This document shows positions 36,134 to 45,803 of a stretch of DNA of 64,000 nucleotides, in pieces. The notes below the pieces were generated by a model that did no database searches, had not been told where the DNA came from, and worked only from the letters and a program-made list of their open reading frames with translations. A program made the position numbers and the translations under genes. Source of the stretch: Peribacillus frigoritolerans (lineage in GTDB: Bacteria > Bacillota > Bacilli > Bacillales > Bacillaceae); NCBI RefSeq assembly GCF_004358755.1, contig NZ_SMZY01000001.1, positions 1,238,796-1,302,795 on the forward strand, given 5' to 3'. Positions within the stretch are counted from its first letter, which is position 1; every line of letters starts with the position of its first letter.

Positions 36134-36538
36134 ATGGATAAAAAAAAGCGTTCTAAACCATCTGATCTAAGCTGTATTGAAGACTGGATGAATCAATTTT
36201 TCACAGATCCATTCTCAGCTCTGCTTGATTACCATTCTTTCCGTGTGGATTTATTTGAAACAAGTGATGAATATATCGTAGAAGCAGAATTCACAAATGT
36301 TAATCCAGAAGATATAAAAATAGTAACCAATCAAGAAACGCTAATCATCTCTGCCCATCCCTCTCTATCTGCAGATGAAGACAAAGATCAGCTGGAAAGA
36401 TCCATTCTTCTTCCTTTTTCACTTGAGAAAAAAATGATAGAAGCTTTTTTTTCAAATGACATTCTGGAAGTGAAAATATGTAAAGAAGGCAGCTGTGCCC
36501 GTTCCGGGTGCCACATACCTGTCCAATTTACAAATTAA
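36134..36538 (+). CDS. cotM: Hsp20/alpha-crystallin-like spore coat protein CotM
   Basis: A 134-residue protein with a small heat-shock domain (SFRVDLFETSDEYIVEAEFTNVNPEDIK..., ILEVKI near the end). It matches CotM by fold and by position after sspP. In B. subtilis CotM is an outer coat protein made in the mother cell. The Hsp20 IxI tail is not evident, and two Cys lie near the C-terminus (SCARSGC). Start 36134, 10 bases after GGAGG. Confidence 0.82.
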   Translation: MDKKKRSKPSDLSCIEDWMNQFFTDPFSALLDYHSFRVDLFETSDEYIVEAEFTNVNPEDIKIVTNQETLIISAHPSLSADEDKDQLERSILLPFSLEKKMIEAFFSNDILEVKICKEGSCARSGCHIPVQFTN

Positions 36539-36561
36539 AGCAAGATATTGTCTTGCTTTTT
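36537..36561 (+). terminator. Terminator of cotM
   Basis: Arms AAAGCAAGA / TCTTGCTTT then T residues. The following 36562-36799 shows no gene. Confidence 0.8.
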
Positions 36562-36799
36562 GTTTTGAGTAAATCATATTTTAAGAAGGCTGTTTTCGAA
36601 TAGATTGTTGTTTTTGAATATAAATGTTGTCCGTTCCTTTCCGCTGCAATCCACTAATGGTTTTGAACTTCTAGTTTAAAAGCAAAATATTTACGAAAAG
36701 AGCCTTTTAATAAAGACCATTTTTCCGTCTCTTTTAGGTGATGGTTTAGACAAGTCCTTTTCAATTCGCATATTAGTATTGAAAAGGAGCGTGAAAGGT

Positions 36800-36979
36800 T
36801 TGGGTGTATATATTAAAAGTCTCGTCATTCATCAAATTACAGGCGGAGTAGTGAATTTCGGAAATTCCATTCATACAGGATCTAATGAAACAAGCAAGAC
36901 CATTCAGGAATCAGAGCAGGAAACGAGCGAAACGGCACCTGAAAAGATGCCGCCGTTAAGAGTCCGATTCCTTTTTTAA
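36800..36979 (+). CDS. GerPA/GerPF-like small spore protein (tentative)
   Basis: A 59-residue frame starting TTG 36800, with GGAG 10 bases upstream. The segment GGVVNFGNSIHTGSNETSKT resembles the conserved NxxxVNFGDxxxxxPxxxSKT region of GerPA/GerPF spore germination proteins. The tail is acidic then ends in PPLRVRFLF. The 3' end overlaps the opposite-strand zinc-ribbon gene by 24 bases. The similarity is short, so this is a suggestion. Confidence 0.55.
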   Translation: MGVYIKSLVIHQITGGVVNFGNSIHTGSNETSKTIQESEQETSETAPEKMPPLRVRFLF

Positions 36980-37108
36980 TCCAGAATTTTTCGGTATTTG
37001 GGTTTGAACATTTATTTCAATTTTTTTGATCTCATTGTGCCCGCAGCGAGTGCATCGTTGGTTATCGTTTAAAAGCAGCATGCAATTTGTACAATAATAC
37101 TTCTCCAT
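36956..37108 (-). CDS. Small zinc-ribbon protein
   Basis: A 50-residue protein from ATG 37108, with GGAGG 7 bases upstream, carrying CTNCMLLLNDNQRCTRCGH, a four-Cys zinc ribbon, and a hydrophilic tail. The reading frame continues open to 37201 but without a ribosome binding site. No specific family or function recognised. Confidence 0.7.
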   Translation of the reverse strand: MEKYYCTNCMLLLNDNQRCTRCGHNEIKKIEINVQTQIPKNSGLKKESDS

Positions 37109-37235
37109 GTCTGAGCCTCCTATAGAGCAATATATGTTGGGGAGGCTTGAAAGTTTCTTTATAATGGACTGTCCTTGTTCTGAAAAACTCCTTTTTATCA
37201 TATTTTCTTCTAACTATACAAAAAGGGGTTTTCTT

Positions 37236-37394
37236 ATGGCTTACTACGGATCTAAAGGATGGTATGTTAAAAAACTGAGAGAAATGGGGATCACCAAACA
37301 CCCCATTGAAAGACGGAAATTGAAGTTATACAAAACCTTTGTTCTCCGCAATCTCTATTTCCGGTTCACTCATGAAACGGATGAAACTTCCTGA
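37236..37394 (+). CDS. DUF2639 small protein (YflJ-like)
   Basis: A 52-residue basic protein beginning MAYYGSKGWYVKKLREMGI, characteristic of DUF2639 (B. subtilis YflJ). AAGGGG precedes the ATG. A terminator hairpin overlaps its last codons. No function known. Confidence 0.8.
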   Translation: MAYYGSKGWYVKKLREMGITKHPIERRKLKLYKTFVLRNLYFRFTHETDETS

Positions 37395-37413
37395 TTTCAG
37401 GAGGTTTCTTTTT
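37383..37413 (+). terminator. Terminator of the DUF2639 gene
   Basis: Arms GAAACTTCCTGA / TCAGGAGGTTTC (G-T pairs) and five T residues. Confidence 0.8.
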
Positions 37414-37540
37414 ATGAGTAAATAGAACCAAAAAACAAGCTTATTCATCAAATTTTTACAATAATAAGGAAAATAATTCTTTTTCCTAGTCGTTTTTAAT
37501 CATATAATGAATAAGAAACTGCTGATTAGGAGGAGCGTTT

Positions 37541-37735
37541 ATGTCGTTACTGTATGAAATTCTGTATCTTCCCACGAATTCCGGCACAATTCGTATTGAC
37601 CTGTCTTACAAGCGCTCATTTTATTTTGCACATGCTGAGCTGCTCGGACATACCTCTTCAGGCAAAGACCGAAATAAACGCAATGCAATAAAAAAATCCC
37701 TGCTTGCGCTCTCAAAACAGGTTCAGTCCGGTTAA
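37541..37735 (+). CDS. Small protein of unknown function
   Basis: A 64-residue basic protein after a good ribosome binding site (AGGAGG at 37529-37534). It contains DLSYKRSFYFAHAELLGHTSSGKDRNKRNAIKKSL and no recognisable domain. It precedes yneK by 71 bases on the same strand. Confidence 0.6.
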   Translation: MSLLYEILYLPTNSGTIRIDLSYKRSFYFAHAELLGHTSSGKDRNKRNAIKKSLLALSKQVQSG

Positions 37736-37806
37736 GACAACTTTTCAACCCCTTTTTCGTGGTGTATAATAAAGGCAGATTGCAGGCTGGATCGGAGGTT
37801 TGAAAG

Positions 37807-38232
37807 ATGTTAGACGGCTGGTTTCTATGGTTTATCCTTTTTTGGGTCGTTTTCCTTGCAGGGATGCTTGGAATAGGCGGGTTTTTTATGTTCCGCAAAT
37901 TTTTAAAGCGTTTACCTAAAGAGGATGGCAAATCAGACCTTGATTGGGAAGATTACTACATACAGCAAACAAGGCACCTCTGGGATGCAAGGCAAAAAGA
38001 ACTTTTAGAAGACCTTGTTGAACCAGTGCCTGAATTATTCAGAGATGTCGCAAGAGCTAAAATCGCTGGAAAAATAGGGGAAATAGCATTAAAGGAAAAT
38101 GCAGATCAAATCACTCAGGATTTGGTCATTCGCGGTTACATTACAGCTACTCCTAAACGAGATCATAAATTTCTGTTAAAAAGGCTTAAAGAAAAAGAAA
38201 TCGATCATACACCTTACAGAGCTTTATTTTAA
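37807..38232 (+). CDS. yneK: DUF2621 membrane-anchored protein YneK
   Basis: A 141-residue protein with one N-terminal membrane helix (WFLWFILFWVVFLAGMLGIGGFFMF) and a hydrophilic cytoplasmic-looking domain of the DUF2621 family. Position next to ccdC matches B. subtilis yneK. Function unknown. Confidence 0.87.
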   Translation: MLDGWFLWFILFWVVFLAGMLGIGGFFMFRKFLKRLPKEDGKSDLDWEDYYIQQTRHLWDARQKELLEDLVEPVPELFRDVARAKIAGKIGEIALKENADQITQDLVIRGYITATPKRDHKFLLKRLKEKEIDHTPYRALF

Positions 38233-38261
38233 GAAAAACACAATATCCTTTCTAATCATTG

Positions 38262-38294
38262 AAAAAACCCGCCGGAATCCACTGGCGGGTTTTT
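38262..38294. terminator. Bidirectional terminator yneK / ccdC
   Basis: Arms AAAAACCCGCC / GGCGGGTTTTT between convergent genes. Confidence 0.88.
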
Positions 38295-38776
38295 CATGTA
38301 GCCTGGATATTTGGCGGGTTGAGCTGACTTTCGAGTTTCCGGTAAGAAAGATACATGGCAATTCGCCAGGGCACAATCATTCCAAACGCCAAAATCCAGA
38401 ACATGCCGCTCAGTTCACCAACGTCAATCGTATTGCTCAAGTAAAATTTCAATGCGATTCTAATGATCAGCAGCCCGATTAATATAAACGCAAAAGCTTT
38501 AGATCTTTTTAAATAAATTTTGTCTTCTTTCACTTCAAATGTTGATGTTTTAATTAAGAAAATAGAGAAAATACATCCAAGCGTGATCGCTTCCAAAAAT
38601 TCTAGCGGAGTCACACGGAACATAGGATGCAAAAACATCAATGCACCAGTGCTCATAAAGATAGGCGGCAAGATAATCTTTCTGGCACTTGCAGGCTTTT
38701 TAGAAGCTCTCATGCGTATCATCATGACACCTAATGCCATAACTACTGCAATAATTGTTGAGTAAATGACCAACAT
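38294..38776 (-). CDS. ccdC: CcdC (YneJ) membrane protein
   Basis: A 160-residue integral membrane protein (DUF1453/CcdC) with four to five spans, linked with ccdA and yneI as in B. subtilis. There CcdA is needed for cytochrome c maturation, while CcdC is not strictly required. ATG 38776 follows AAAAGGA. The TTG at 38782 is an alternative. Confidence 0.88.
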   Translation of the reverse strand: MLVIYSTIIAVVMALGVMMIRMRASKKPASARKIILPPIFMSTGALMFLHPMFRVTPLEFLEAITLGCIFSIFLIKTSTFEVKEDKIYLKRSKAFAFILIGLLIIRIALKFYLSNTIDVGELSGMFWILAFGMIVPWRIAMYLSYRKLESQLNPPNIQAT

Positions 38777-38830
38777 GATCAATCCTTTTCACGGAGTTCC
38801 TTATATTATAATATACATTAGTCAAAAATA

Positions 38831-38860
38831 AAAAACCATCTCGTCAAATTTCCGATGGTT
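38831..38860 (-). terminator. Terminator after yneI
   Basis: Stem AACCATC / GATGGTT followed by TTTTT on the minus strand. Confidence 0.7.
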
Positions 38861-38884
38861 CTTCGGTATAAATAGAGTTTGAAT

Positions 38885-39244
38885 TCAACCCAGAACACGA
38901 TTAATGGCGTCGTACACTCTCGTTTCATCAAATGGCTTAATGATGAAGTCCTTCGCTCCAGCTTCAATTGCTTCAACGACCATTTTCTGCTGCCCCATCG
39001 CTGAACACATGATAATCTTCGATTCAGGAAATTCTTTTTTAATTTTTTTTAATGCTTCAATCCCGTTCATTTCCGGCATTGTGATATCCATCGTAACCAG
39101 ATCCGGCTGCAATATTTGATAAAGACGTACGGCTTCTGCTCCATTTTCAGCTTCTCCAGCAATTTCATGTCCATTGCTTGTCAGTATATTAGATAATGTC
39201 ACTCTCATAAACTTGGCATCATCTACTATCAGCACTTTAGCCAT
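38885..39244 (-). CDS. yneI: Single-domain response regulator YneI (CcdB)
   Basis: CheY-like receiver domain of 119 residues without an output domain. Acidic pocket DD at residues 8-9, phospho-acceptor Asp in LVTMDITMPEMNG and the Lys in FIIKPF are all present, so it should be phosphorylatable. It lies between ccdA and ccdC. No cognate kinase is nearby. Confidence 0.9.
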   Translation of the reverse strand: MAKVLIVDDAKFMRVTLSNILTSNGHEIAGEAENGAEAVRLYQILQPDLVTMDITMPEMNGIEALKKIKKEFPESKIIMCSAMGQQKMVVEAIEAGAKDFIIKPFDETRVYDAINRVLG

Positions 39245-39332
39245 GCAAGCTCCTCCTCACAGTGTTACCGAAAGAAATACTACTATTCTATGAGTTATTA
39301 TATCAAAAAAAGGAGCAGAAGGTAGTAAAAAC

Positions 39333-39360
39333 GACCTAAAAAAAGAAAAAAATTAGGTCT
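39333..39360 (-). terminator. Weak hairpin after ccdA
   Basis: Arms AGACCTAA / TTAGGTCG (last pair imperfect) with a T-rich loop and GTTTTT on the minus strand. May only attenuate transcription into yneI. Confidence 0.45.
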
Positions 39361-40066
39361 AAAATCCTGTAAACCCTCCAAACATTCTGCTGAAGACGAT
39401 AATAATCTGTGTCATCCAGTTAAAAAAGAGCATGATACCGATTACAATCATCAGCCAGCCGCCGAACTTCATGATTTTCAAATTGTGTTTACGTATCCAT
39501 CCAAGTCTGCCAATAAAAAACGCCAAAATTAGAAAAGGGATGGCAAAACCAAGCACATAAGCAAGCATGTAGAGCATAGCAGACCCTGGATTGCTTAATG
39601 TAAGAGCGAATACGGCTGTTAAGATCGGTCCTGTGCAAGGAGTCCATCCAGCAGCAAAAGCAAGTCCTATAAGAACAGAACCAAAATAACCGGATGGTCT
39701 GTTTTTCAATTCAAACCGGTGTTCTTTCATTAAAAACTTTGGCTGGAAAACACCAACTATCACTAATCCAAAGAAAATAATGAGAATCGCGCCAATTTGT
39801 CTGATTAAATCCTTATAATCAAAAAAGAATTCCCCGATAAAAGAGCTCCCAAAACCGAGGGCAATAAAAATAATTGAGAAGCCAAGCAAAAAGGAAAGCG
39901 TGTGGAGAAAACTCCTTTTTTGCAGCATAGCATTTTCTGTTTTAATCTCACCGACCGATACTCCAGTTATGTATGATAAAAAGGCAGGATATAAAGGCAG
40001 GCAGCAAGGTGAAATAAAAGATAGAAAACCTGCTCCAAACGCTAAAAACAAGTTCAAATCTGTCAT
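39359..40066 (-). CDS. ccdA: Cytochrome c biogenesis protein CcdA
   Basis: DsbD-gamma-like membrane protein of 235 residues with six spans. It carries reducing power from cytoplasmic thioredoxin to outer-face thiol oxidoreductases such as ResA and YneN-type proteins. The two redox Cys are visible in [13 protein letters not shown] and [17 protein letters not shown] precedes the ATG. Confidence 0.94.
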   Translation of the reverse strand: MTDLNLFLAFGAGFLSFISPCCLPLYPAFLSYITGVSVGEIKTENAMLQKRSFLHTLSFLLGFSIIFIALGFGSSFIGEFFFDYKDLIRQIGAILIIFFGLVIVGVFQPKFLMKEHRFELKNRPSGYFGSVLIGLAFAAGWTPCTGPILTAVFALTLSNPGSAMLYMLAYVLGFAIPFLILAFFIGRLGWIRKHNLKIMKFGGWLMIVIGIMLFFNWMTQIIIVFSRMFGGFTGF

Positions 40067-40333
40067 TTTTGTGATCCTCCTCTCTTAGTTGAGTCACATT
40101 TCATTCTAGCAAATACATCCAAAGAATTATATGTTTCACTATGTGACATTTTTATGTCAATTCCTTAACATCTATGCAAAAGGATTTCTTCATCGAGCTG
40201 ATACCTTTATAATAGTCATATATTAATTGGCAAATCCTTATTTTTCCTTCGAATTATTTTCCAAATTAGGATATAATAGAAATTATTAGCAAGAGGATCG
40301 GATAGAACTTACATACAGAAAGGACAAGTTTTC

Positions 40334-40513
40334 GTGTCTAAACAAGAATTATTGAAACTTATTGAAAAAAAACGGGCGGAAATGATCGATATCGCAACGA
40401 AAAATGGAATTAACTCAAACGTTTCCATTCAATACAGTCAGGAACTAGATCACTTGCTGAATGAATACAATCGCTATAGCTACAGTTCAATGAAACGAAT
40501 GACTTATTCTTAA
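40334..40513 (+). CDS. ynzD: Spo0E-like phospho-aspartyl phosphatase YnzD
   Basis: A 59-residue protein beginning GTG after AAAGGA, with the Spo0E signature SQELDHLLNEY (the SxxLD motif). Such proteins dephosphorylate Spo0A~P and so delay sporulation. A TATAAT at 40272-40277, 62 bases upstream, may be its -10. Its position opposite ccdA matches B. subtilis ynzD. Confidence 0.88.
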   Translation: MSKQELLKLIEKKRAEMIDIATKNGINSNVSIQYSQELDHLLNEYNRYSYSSMKRMTYS

Positions 40514-40522
40514 AAACCATAC

Positions 40523-40550
40523 AAAAAAGCACGCTCAGAGCGTGCTTTTT
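40523..40550. terminator. Bidirectional terminator ynzD / yneF
   Basis: Arms AAAAAGCACGCT / AGCGTGCTTTTT. Confidence 0.9.
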
Positions 40551-40582
40551 ATCATATAAAAACCCCGCATCAATCGGAATTT

Positions 40583-40801
40583 TTATTTTGCTTGATTGTT
40601 CATCATTTTCATCATTTGATTGATTTTCTTTTGGGATGGTTTCATACCCATTTGCATCATCATCATTTTTAACATTTGCTCGTTAATTGGCGGATTTTTC
40701 TTCAAGTAACTCATCATATACTGGCGAGCAATGAAAAATCCTAGTGCTACTCCAGCAATTAATGCCAGAACGCCTACTAGAATGACTACCCACAGATCCA
40801 T
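40583..40801 (-). CDS. yneF: UPF0154 membrane protein YneF
   Basis: A 72-residue protein with an N-terminal membrane helix ([25 protein letters not shown]) and a conserved tail [30 protein letters not shown], typical of YneF/UPF0154. AGGAGG precedes the ATG. Function unknown. Confidence 0.9.
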   Translation of the reverse strand: MDLWVVILVGVLALIAGVALGFFIARQYMMSYLKKNPPINEQMLKMMMMQMGMKPSQKKINQMMKMMNNQAK

Positions 40802-40886
40802 CGTATTTCCTCCTTCATGTTGTCTATTTTACAGTGTACTAAACCATAGGATATTATACAACAAATACTCCATAATTTCTGCCTTT

Positions 40887-41333
40887 TTAGACAAATTTTC
40901 TTTCTTTTATCGGTTTTAGCCAGCCGTATCGTTTTGCTTCGAAATCCATAGCTAAAAAACAGGAGTCAATTTTCCTGAGTATTTCAAAAAAGATCGCTTC
41001 CATATCAAAGCTTCCAATTGAAGTGACTTCTATATATTGATCCCTTACTTGAAGCAAGGCATTCCCCCGCTTGGATTCACTGTCGATGCGGTGATGTCCT
41101 TCAATATGAGCATAATTGTATCTGTTCGTTAAACTTGATTCAATCATGTGATCTATAGATTCAGCCGAAATAGACTTCGTTACGTATCTGATTTGTTTAT
41201 ATAGGTGATTAAATTCCAGCTGCTCAGGGCTTGTCCGGAGATATTCCTGAAAAAGATGGAACAGTTTCGCTTCTCGGCCAAAAAAGTGGTTCGCAAATTC
41301 CTCTTCTATTAAATAGACGTAATAGTGCCTCAT
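40887..41333 (-). CDS. sirA: Sporulation inhibitor of replication SirA
   Basis: A 148-residue SirA (YneE) protein. In B. subtilis SirA binds domain I of DnaA and blocks new rounds of replication when sporulation starts. The N-terminus MRHYYVYLIEEEFANHFFGRE is characteristic, and the location between yneF and tkt is conserved. Confidence 0.9.
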   Translation of the reverse strand: MRHYYVYLIEEEFANHFFGREAKLFHLFQEYLRTSPEQLEFNHLYKQIRYVTKSISAESIDHMIESSLTNRYNYAHIEGHHRIDSESKRGNALLQVRDQYIEVTSIGSFDMEAIFFEILRKIDSCFLAMDFEAKRYGWLKPIKERKFV

Positions 41334-41432
41334 TCTTCCACCCCTCCGAAATGACTATTATCGTCAATTATAAGGGAACGAAGTATTAGAAATTTGTCTA
41401 AATAGCAGAGGGATGCATCACTTTTTTTGTCG

Positions 41433-41465
41433 AAAAAGAGAGAACGATCAAAATCGTTCTCTCTC
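41433..41465 (-). terminator. Terminator of tkt
   Basis: Arms GAGAGAACGAT / ATCGTTCTCTC with TTTTT beyond on the minus strand. Confidence 0.88.
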
Positions 41466-41473
41466 AGAGGTGA

Positions 41474-43480
41474 TTATTGTTCAAGCAGTGCTTTTACTCT
41501 TGCCATTACGTTTTCAACAGTAAAGCCATATTCTTTCATAATTTTATCTCCAGGTGCAGATGCGCCAAACTGGTTGATGGCAAGAACATCGCCTTCATCG
41601 CCTGTATAGCGTTCCCAGCCAAGCGGAGCTGCCATTTCAATCGCAAGACGTTTTTTAACTGTCTTAGGAAGAACGGAATCACGGTATTCTTTTGATTGAC
41701 TCTCAAATCGGTTCCATGATGGCATGCTGACAACAGCAACATCAATTCCTTCTTTAAGAAGCGCATCCTGTGCTTCAACCGCAAGGCCTACTTCAGATCC
41801 TGTAGCTAATAACAGGGCATCCGCTGTTTCCTTTTTGCTTGGTGAGATTGTATATGCTCCTTTAGAAACACCATCATAGGCAGTTTCAGAGGTGCCTTTG
41901 ATTGTTTTTAAGTTTTGTCTAGTAAGAACAAGTGCAGTTGGAGACATTTCTGACTCCATTGCAATACGCCATGCTGCAGCAGTTTCATTACCATCTGCAG
42001 GGCGAATAACGGATAAGTTAGGCATTGCACGCAGAGAAGGAAGCTGTTCAATCGGCTCATGAGTCGGTCCGTCTTCCCCAACAGCAATACTGTCATGTGT
42101 GAATACATACGTAACAGGAAGTCCCATAAGAGCTGCTAATCTGATAGCCGGACGAAGGTAATCAGAGAATACGAAGAATGTACCTCCATATACTCGCAGG
42201 CCGCCATGCAGGGCCATTCCATTTAATGCCGCACCCATTGCAAATTCACGTACACCAAACCAGATATTTCGTCCGCTGTAATCTTCAGCTGTGAAATCTG
42301 CCGCACCTTTTATCGAGGTGTTGTTGGAACCCGCTAAATCAGCTGATCCTCCAAAGATGTAAGGAATGTTTTTAGCAAGACCATTTAATACCTCACCAGA
42401 AGATGCACGTGATGCAAGTGCTTTTCCTTCTTCATATACAGGCACCGCTGCATCCCAGTTTTCAAGCAATTCGCCTTTAATGCCGGCGTTCAGCTGTTTA
42501 GCAAGCTCTGGATATTCTTTTTGGTAGCTATCGAATAGAGAATTCCATTCCTGCTCTTTTTTAGATCCGAACTGTTCAGCTGATTCCTTGAAATGGGCAT
42601 AAACTTCATCTGGAACGTAGAAGTCTTCTTCAAATGTCCAAGCGTAAGCTTCTTTTGTCAATTTAATTTCGTCAATTCCAAGCGGCTTGCCGTGTACGTC
42701 AGATTTACCTGACATATTTGGAGATCCGTACCCGATTGTTGTTTTCACTTCAATTAATGTTGGACGGGTTTCATCTTGTTTAGCGGCTTCAATAGCTTTA
42801 GAAACCTCTTCTAAATTATTGCCGTCCTCAACACGGATAACCTGCCATCCAATTGACTTAAAGCGATCTTCAACATTTTCAGAGAATGAGCGATCTAAGT
42901 CGCCATCAAGTGAAATATCATTTGAATCGTATAAAACAACTAATTTGCCAAGCTTCAGGTGACCTGCAAGAGATGCTGCTTCAGAAGAAATACCCTCCAT
43001 TAAGTCTCCATCTCCGCAAATAGCGTATGTGTAGTGATCTACTACAGGATAAGATTCTTTATTGTATGTATGTGCCAGATGACGTTCTGCCATGGCCATT
43101 CCTACAGCCATGCCGATACCCTGTCCCAATGGACCCGTAGTTGCATCTACACCTGCAGTGTGATGGAATTCAGGGTGGCCTGGAGTTTTACTTCCCCATT
43201 GTCTGAAAGATTTAATATCTTCCATTGAAAGATCATAGCCTGATAAATGAAGCAGACTATATAAAAGCATTGAGCCATGACCTGCCGATAAGACAAAACG
43301 GTCACGGTTAAACCATTCCGGGTTTTTAGGATTATGATTCATATATTGTGTCCAAAGTGCATAAGCCATTGGAGCTGCCCCCATAGGCATTCCAGGATGT
43401 CCTGAATTTGCTTTCTCGATTGCATCGATCGATAATGTTCGGATCGTAGCAATAGATAAGTCTTGAATTGAATGTGACAT
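41474..43480 (-). CDS. tkt: Transketolase
   Basis: Thiamine diphosphate enzyme of 668 residues that moves two-carbon units in the pentose phosphate pathway. N-terminal [10 protein letters not shown], the ThDP/Mg motif [32 protein letters not shown], and a central pyrimidine domain ([16 protein letters not shown]) are all in place. Full length. AGGATGA precedes the ATG. Confidence 0.97.
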   Translation of the reverse strand: MSHSIQDLSIATIRTLSIDAIEKANSGHPGMPMGAAPMAYALWTQYMNHNPKNPEWFNRDRFVLSAGHGSMLLYSLLHLSGYDLSMEDIKSFRQWGSKTPGHPEFHHTAGVDATTGPLGQGIGMAVGMAMAERHLAHTYNKESYPVVDHYTYAICGDGDLMEGISSEAASLAGHLKLGKLVVLYDSNDISLDGDLDRSFSENVEDRFKSIGWQVIRVEDGNNLEEVSKAIEAAKQDETRPTLIEVKTTIGYGSPNMSGKSDVHGKPLGIDEIKLTKEAYAWTFEEDFYVPDEVYAHFKESAEQFGSKKEQEWNSLFDSYQKEYPELAKQLNAGIKGELLENWDAAVPVYEEGKALASRASSGEVLNGLAKNIPYIFGGSADLAGSNNTSIKGAADFTAEDYSGRNIWFGVREFAMGAALNGMALHGGLRVYGGTFFVFSDYLRPAIRLAALMGLPVTYVFTHDSIAVGEDGPTHEPIEQLPSLRAMPNLSVIRPADGNETAAAWRIAMESEMSPTALVLTRQNLKTIKGTSETAYDGVSKGAYTISPSKKETADALLLATGSEVGLAVEAQDALLKEGIDVAVVSMPSWNRFESQSKEYRDSVLPKTVKKRLAIEMAAPLGWERYTGDEGDVLAINQFGASAPGDKIMKEYGFTVENVMARVKALLEQ

Positions 43481-43619
43481 GATTTGATCATCCTTTCAGA
43501 AATAACATTCTACTTTCTTATCATAGCTGTACACTCTTTATCATACAACCATTATGCATGAAATGTAATAGTGCATTAAGATGTGTAAGAAACTATTCTA
43601 ATGTATTATGTGCAAATTG

Positions 43620-43654
43620 AAAAGGAATACATCATAAATTGACGCATTCCTTTT
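43620..43654 (-). terminator. Terminator of ynzC
   Basis: Imperfect arms AAAAGGAAT / ATTCCTTTT about 17 bases apart. Confidence 0.6.
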
Positions 43655-43655
43655 A

Positions 43656-43886
43656 TTAATGAAGGTTTCGCTTCTTCTCATCTTTTAATTTTTGAGGTGT
43701 GACATCCGTTCCGTTTGGATCGAGAATTGTAACGCCTTTTAATGTATTTTTCATAGAGCCGCGAAACACCTGCAGATATTCCTGTCTAAGGCTTTGCTGT
43801 TCATATAGTTCTTCAGCTGATAATGCGGCTGACTTAGCCTTTTTGGAAAGTTCATTAATTCTGGCCATTTTTTCTTTTGAAAGCAT
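43656..43886 (-). CDS. ynzC: DUF896 protein YnzC
   Basis: A 76-residue DUF896 protein starting MLSKEKMARINELSKKAK, a helical hairpin family. In B. subtilis it belongs to the SOS-controlled yneA-yneB-ynzC operon. AAGGAG sets the start at 43886. The longer frame to 43913 lacks support. Role unknown. Confidence 0.9.
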   Translation of the reverse strand: MLSKEKMARINELSKKAKSAALSAEELYEQQSLRQEYLQVFRGSMKNTLKGVTILDPNGTDVTPQKLKDEKKRNLH

Positions 43887-43949
43887 GTTGGTAACTCCTT
43901 TTTGTAGATTCACTATGCTATCGTACTAAAAATGACCTAAAAAGACAAC

Positions 43950-44928
<979 letters not shown>

Positions 44929-44945
44929 AATCCCCACCTTGAAAT

Positions 44946-45028
44946 AGAATGTTTGTTCGTACTTTTGATATTTTCAGTATAATGCGAACAAACGTTTCTG
45001 TCAACGGATTTTTTCGAACTTATGTTTG
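44946..45028. promoter_or_regulatory. Three LexA (SOS) boxes between yneA and lexA
   Basis: Consensus CGAAC-RNRY-GTTYC. A perfect match CGAACAAACGTTTC is at 44985-44998. CGAACTTATGTTTG (two deviations) is at 45015-45028. CGAACAAACATTCT on the minus strand (two deviations) is at 44959-44946. They serve the divergent yneA operon and lexA autoregulation. Confidence 0.88.
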
Positions 45029-45086
45029 TATGCGCAGGAAAAACATGCTATAATCAACATAAATTACAGGACGCGAGGTGCAAAAG

Positions 45087-45707
45087 ATGACAAAATTATC
45101 AAAAAGACAGCAGGATATCTTAAACTTCATCAAATTAGAAGTTCAAAAAAAAGGTTATCCGCCTTCTGTACGTGAAATTGGCGAAGCTGTCGGCCTTGCT
45201 TCTAGTTCAACTGTACACGGTCACTTGGCAAGGCTTGAGAGCAAGGGCTTGATCAGACGCGATCCAACAAAGCCGAGAGCTATTGAAATCCTTGAAGAAG
45301 AGACTTCACATATTCCGAGAGCAAGCGTCATTAATGTTCCGATTATCGGTAAAGTTACAGCAGGTTCTCCTATCACAGCCATCGAAAACGTCGAGGAATA
45401 TTTTCCGCTTCCTGATACATTTGCAGCATCAGATGATCAAGTATTCATGCTCGAAATTATGGGAGACAGTATGATAGAAGCAGGAATTCTGGACGGGGAT
45501 ATGGTTATTGTGAAGCAGCAGAAGACGGCAAATAACGGGGATATTGTAGTTGCCATGACAGAAGATGATGAAGCAACTGTTAAACGGTTCTTTAAAGAAA
45601 AAGACTTCATTCGCCTTCAGCCTGAAAATTCAACAATGGAACCGATTATTCTGCGAAATGTAACGATTCTCGGAAAAGTCATCGGGGTATACCGTAATAT
45701 CCATTAA
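45087..45707 (+). CDS. lexA: SOS repressor LexA
   Basis: Repressor of 206 residues with an N-terminal winged helix ([14 protein letters not shown] ... [23 protein letters not shown]), the self-cleavage site Ala-Gly in KVTAGSP, the catalytic Ser in MGDSM and the Lys in EATVKRF. RecA filaments stimulate its cleavage. I start at ATG 45087 after GAGGTG. GTG 45078 is the longer option. Confidence 0.96.
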   Translation: MTKLSKRQQDILNFIKLEVQKKGYPPSVREIGEAVGLASSSTVHGHLARLESKGLIRRDPTKPRAIEILEEETSHIPRASVINVPIIGKVTAGSPITAIENVEEYFPLPDTFAASDDQVFMLEIMGDSMIEAGILDGDMVIVKQQKTANNGDIVVAMTEDDEATVKRFFKEKDFIRLQPENSTMEPIILRNVTILGKVIGVYRNIH

Positions 45708-45736
45708 AAATCTTTGCTGCTAAGCAAAGATTTTTT
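45707..45736 (+). terminator. Terminator of lexA
   Basis: Arms AAAATCTTTGCT / AGCAAAGATTTT, then more T residues. Confidence 0.88.
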
Positions 45737-45803
45737 ATTTTGGGTTTTATGCGGTTCTGCAAGGGGAAGATAATAGTTGATAAAAATTTAGAAGAGGTAG
45801 CCT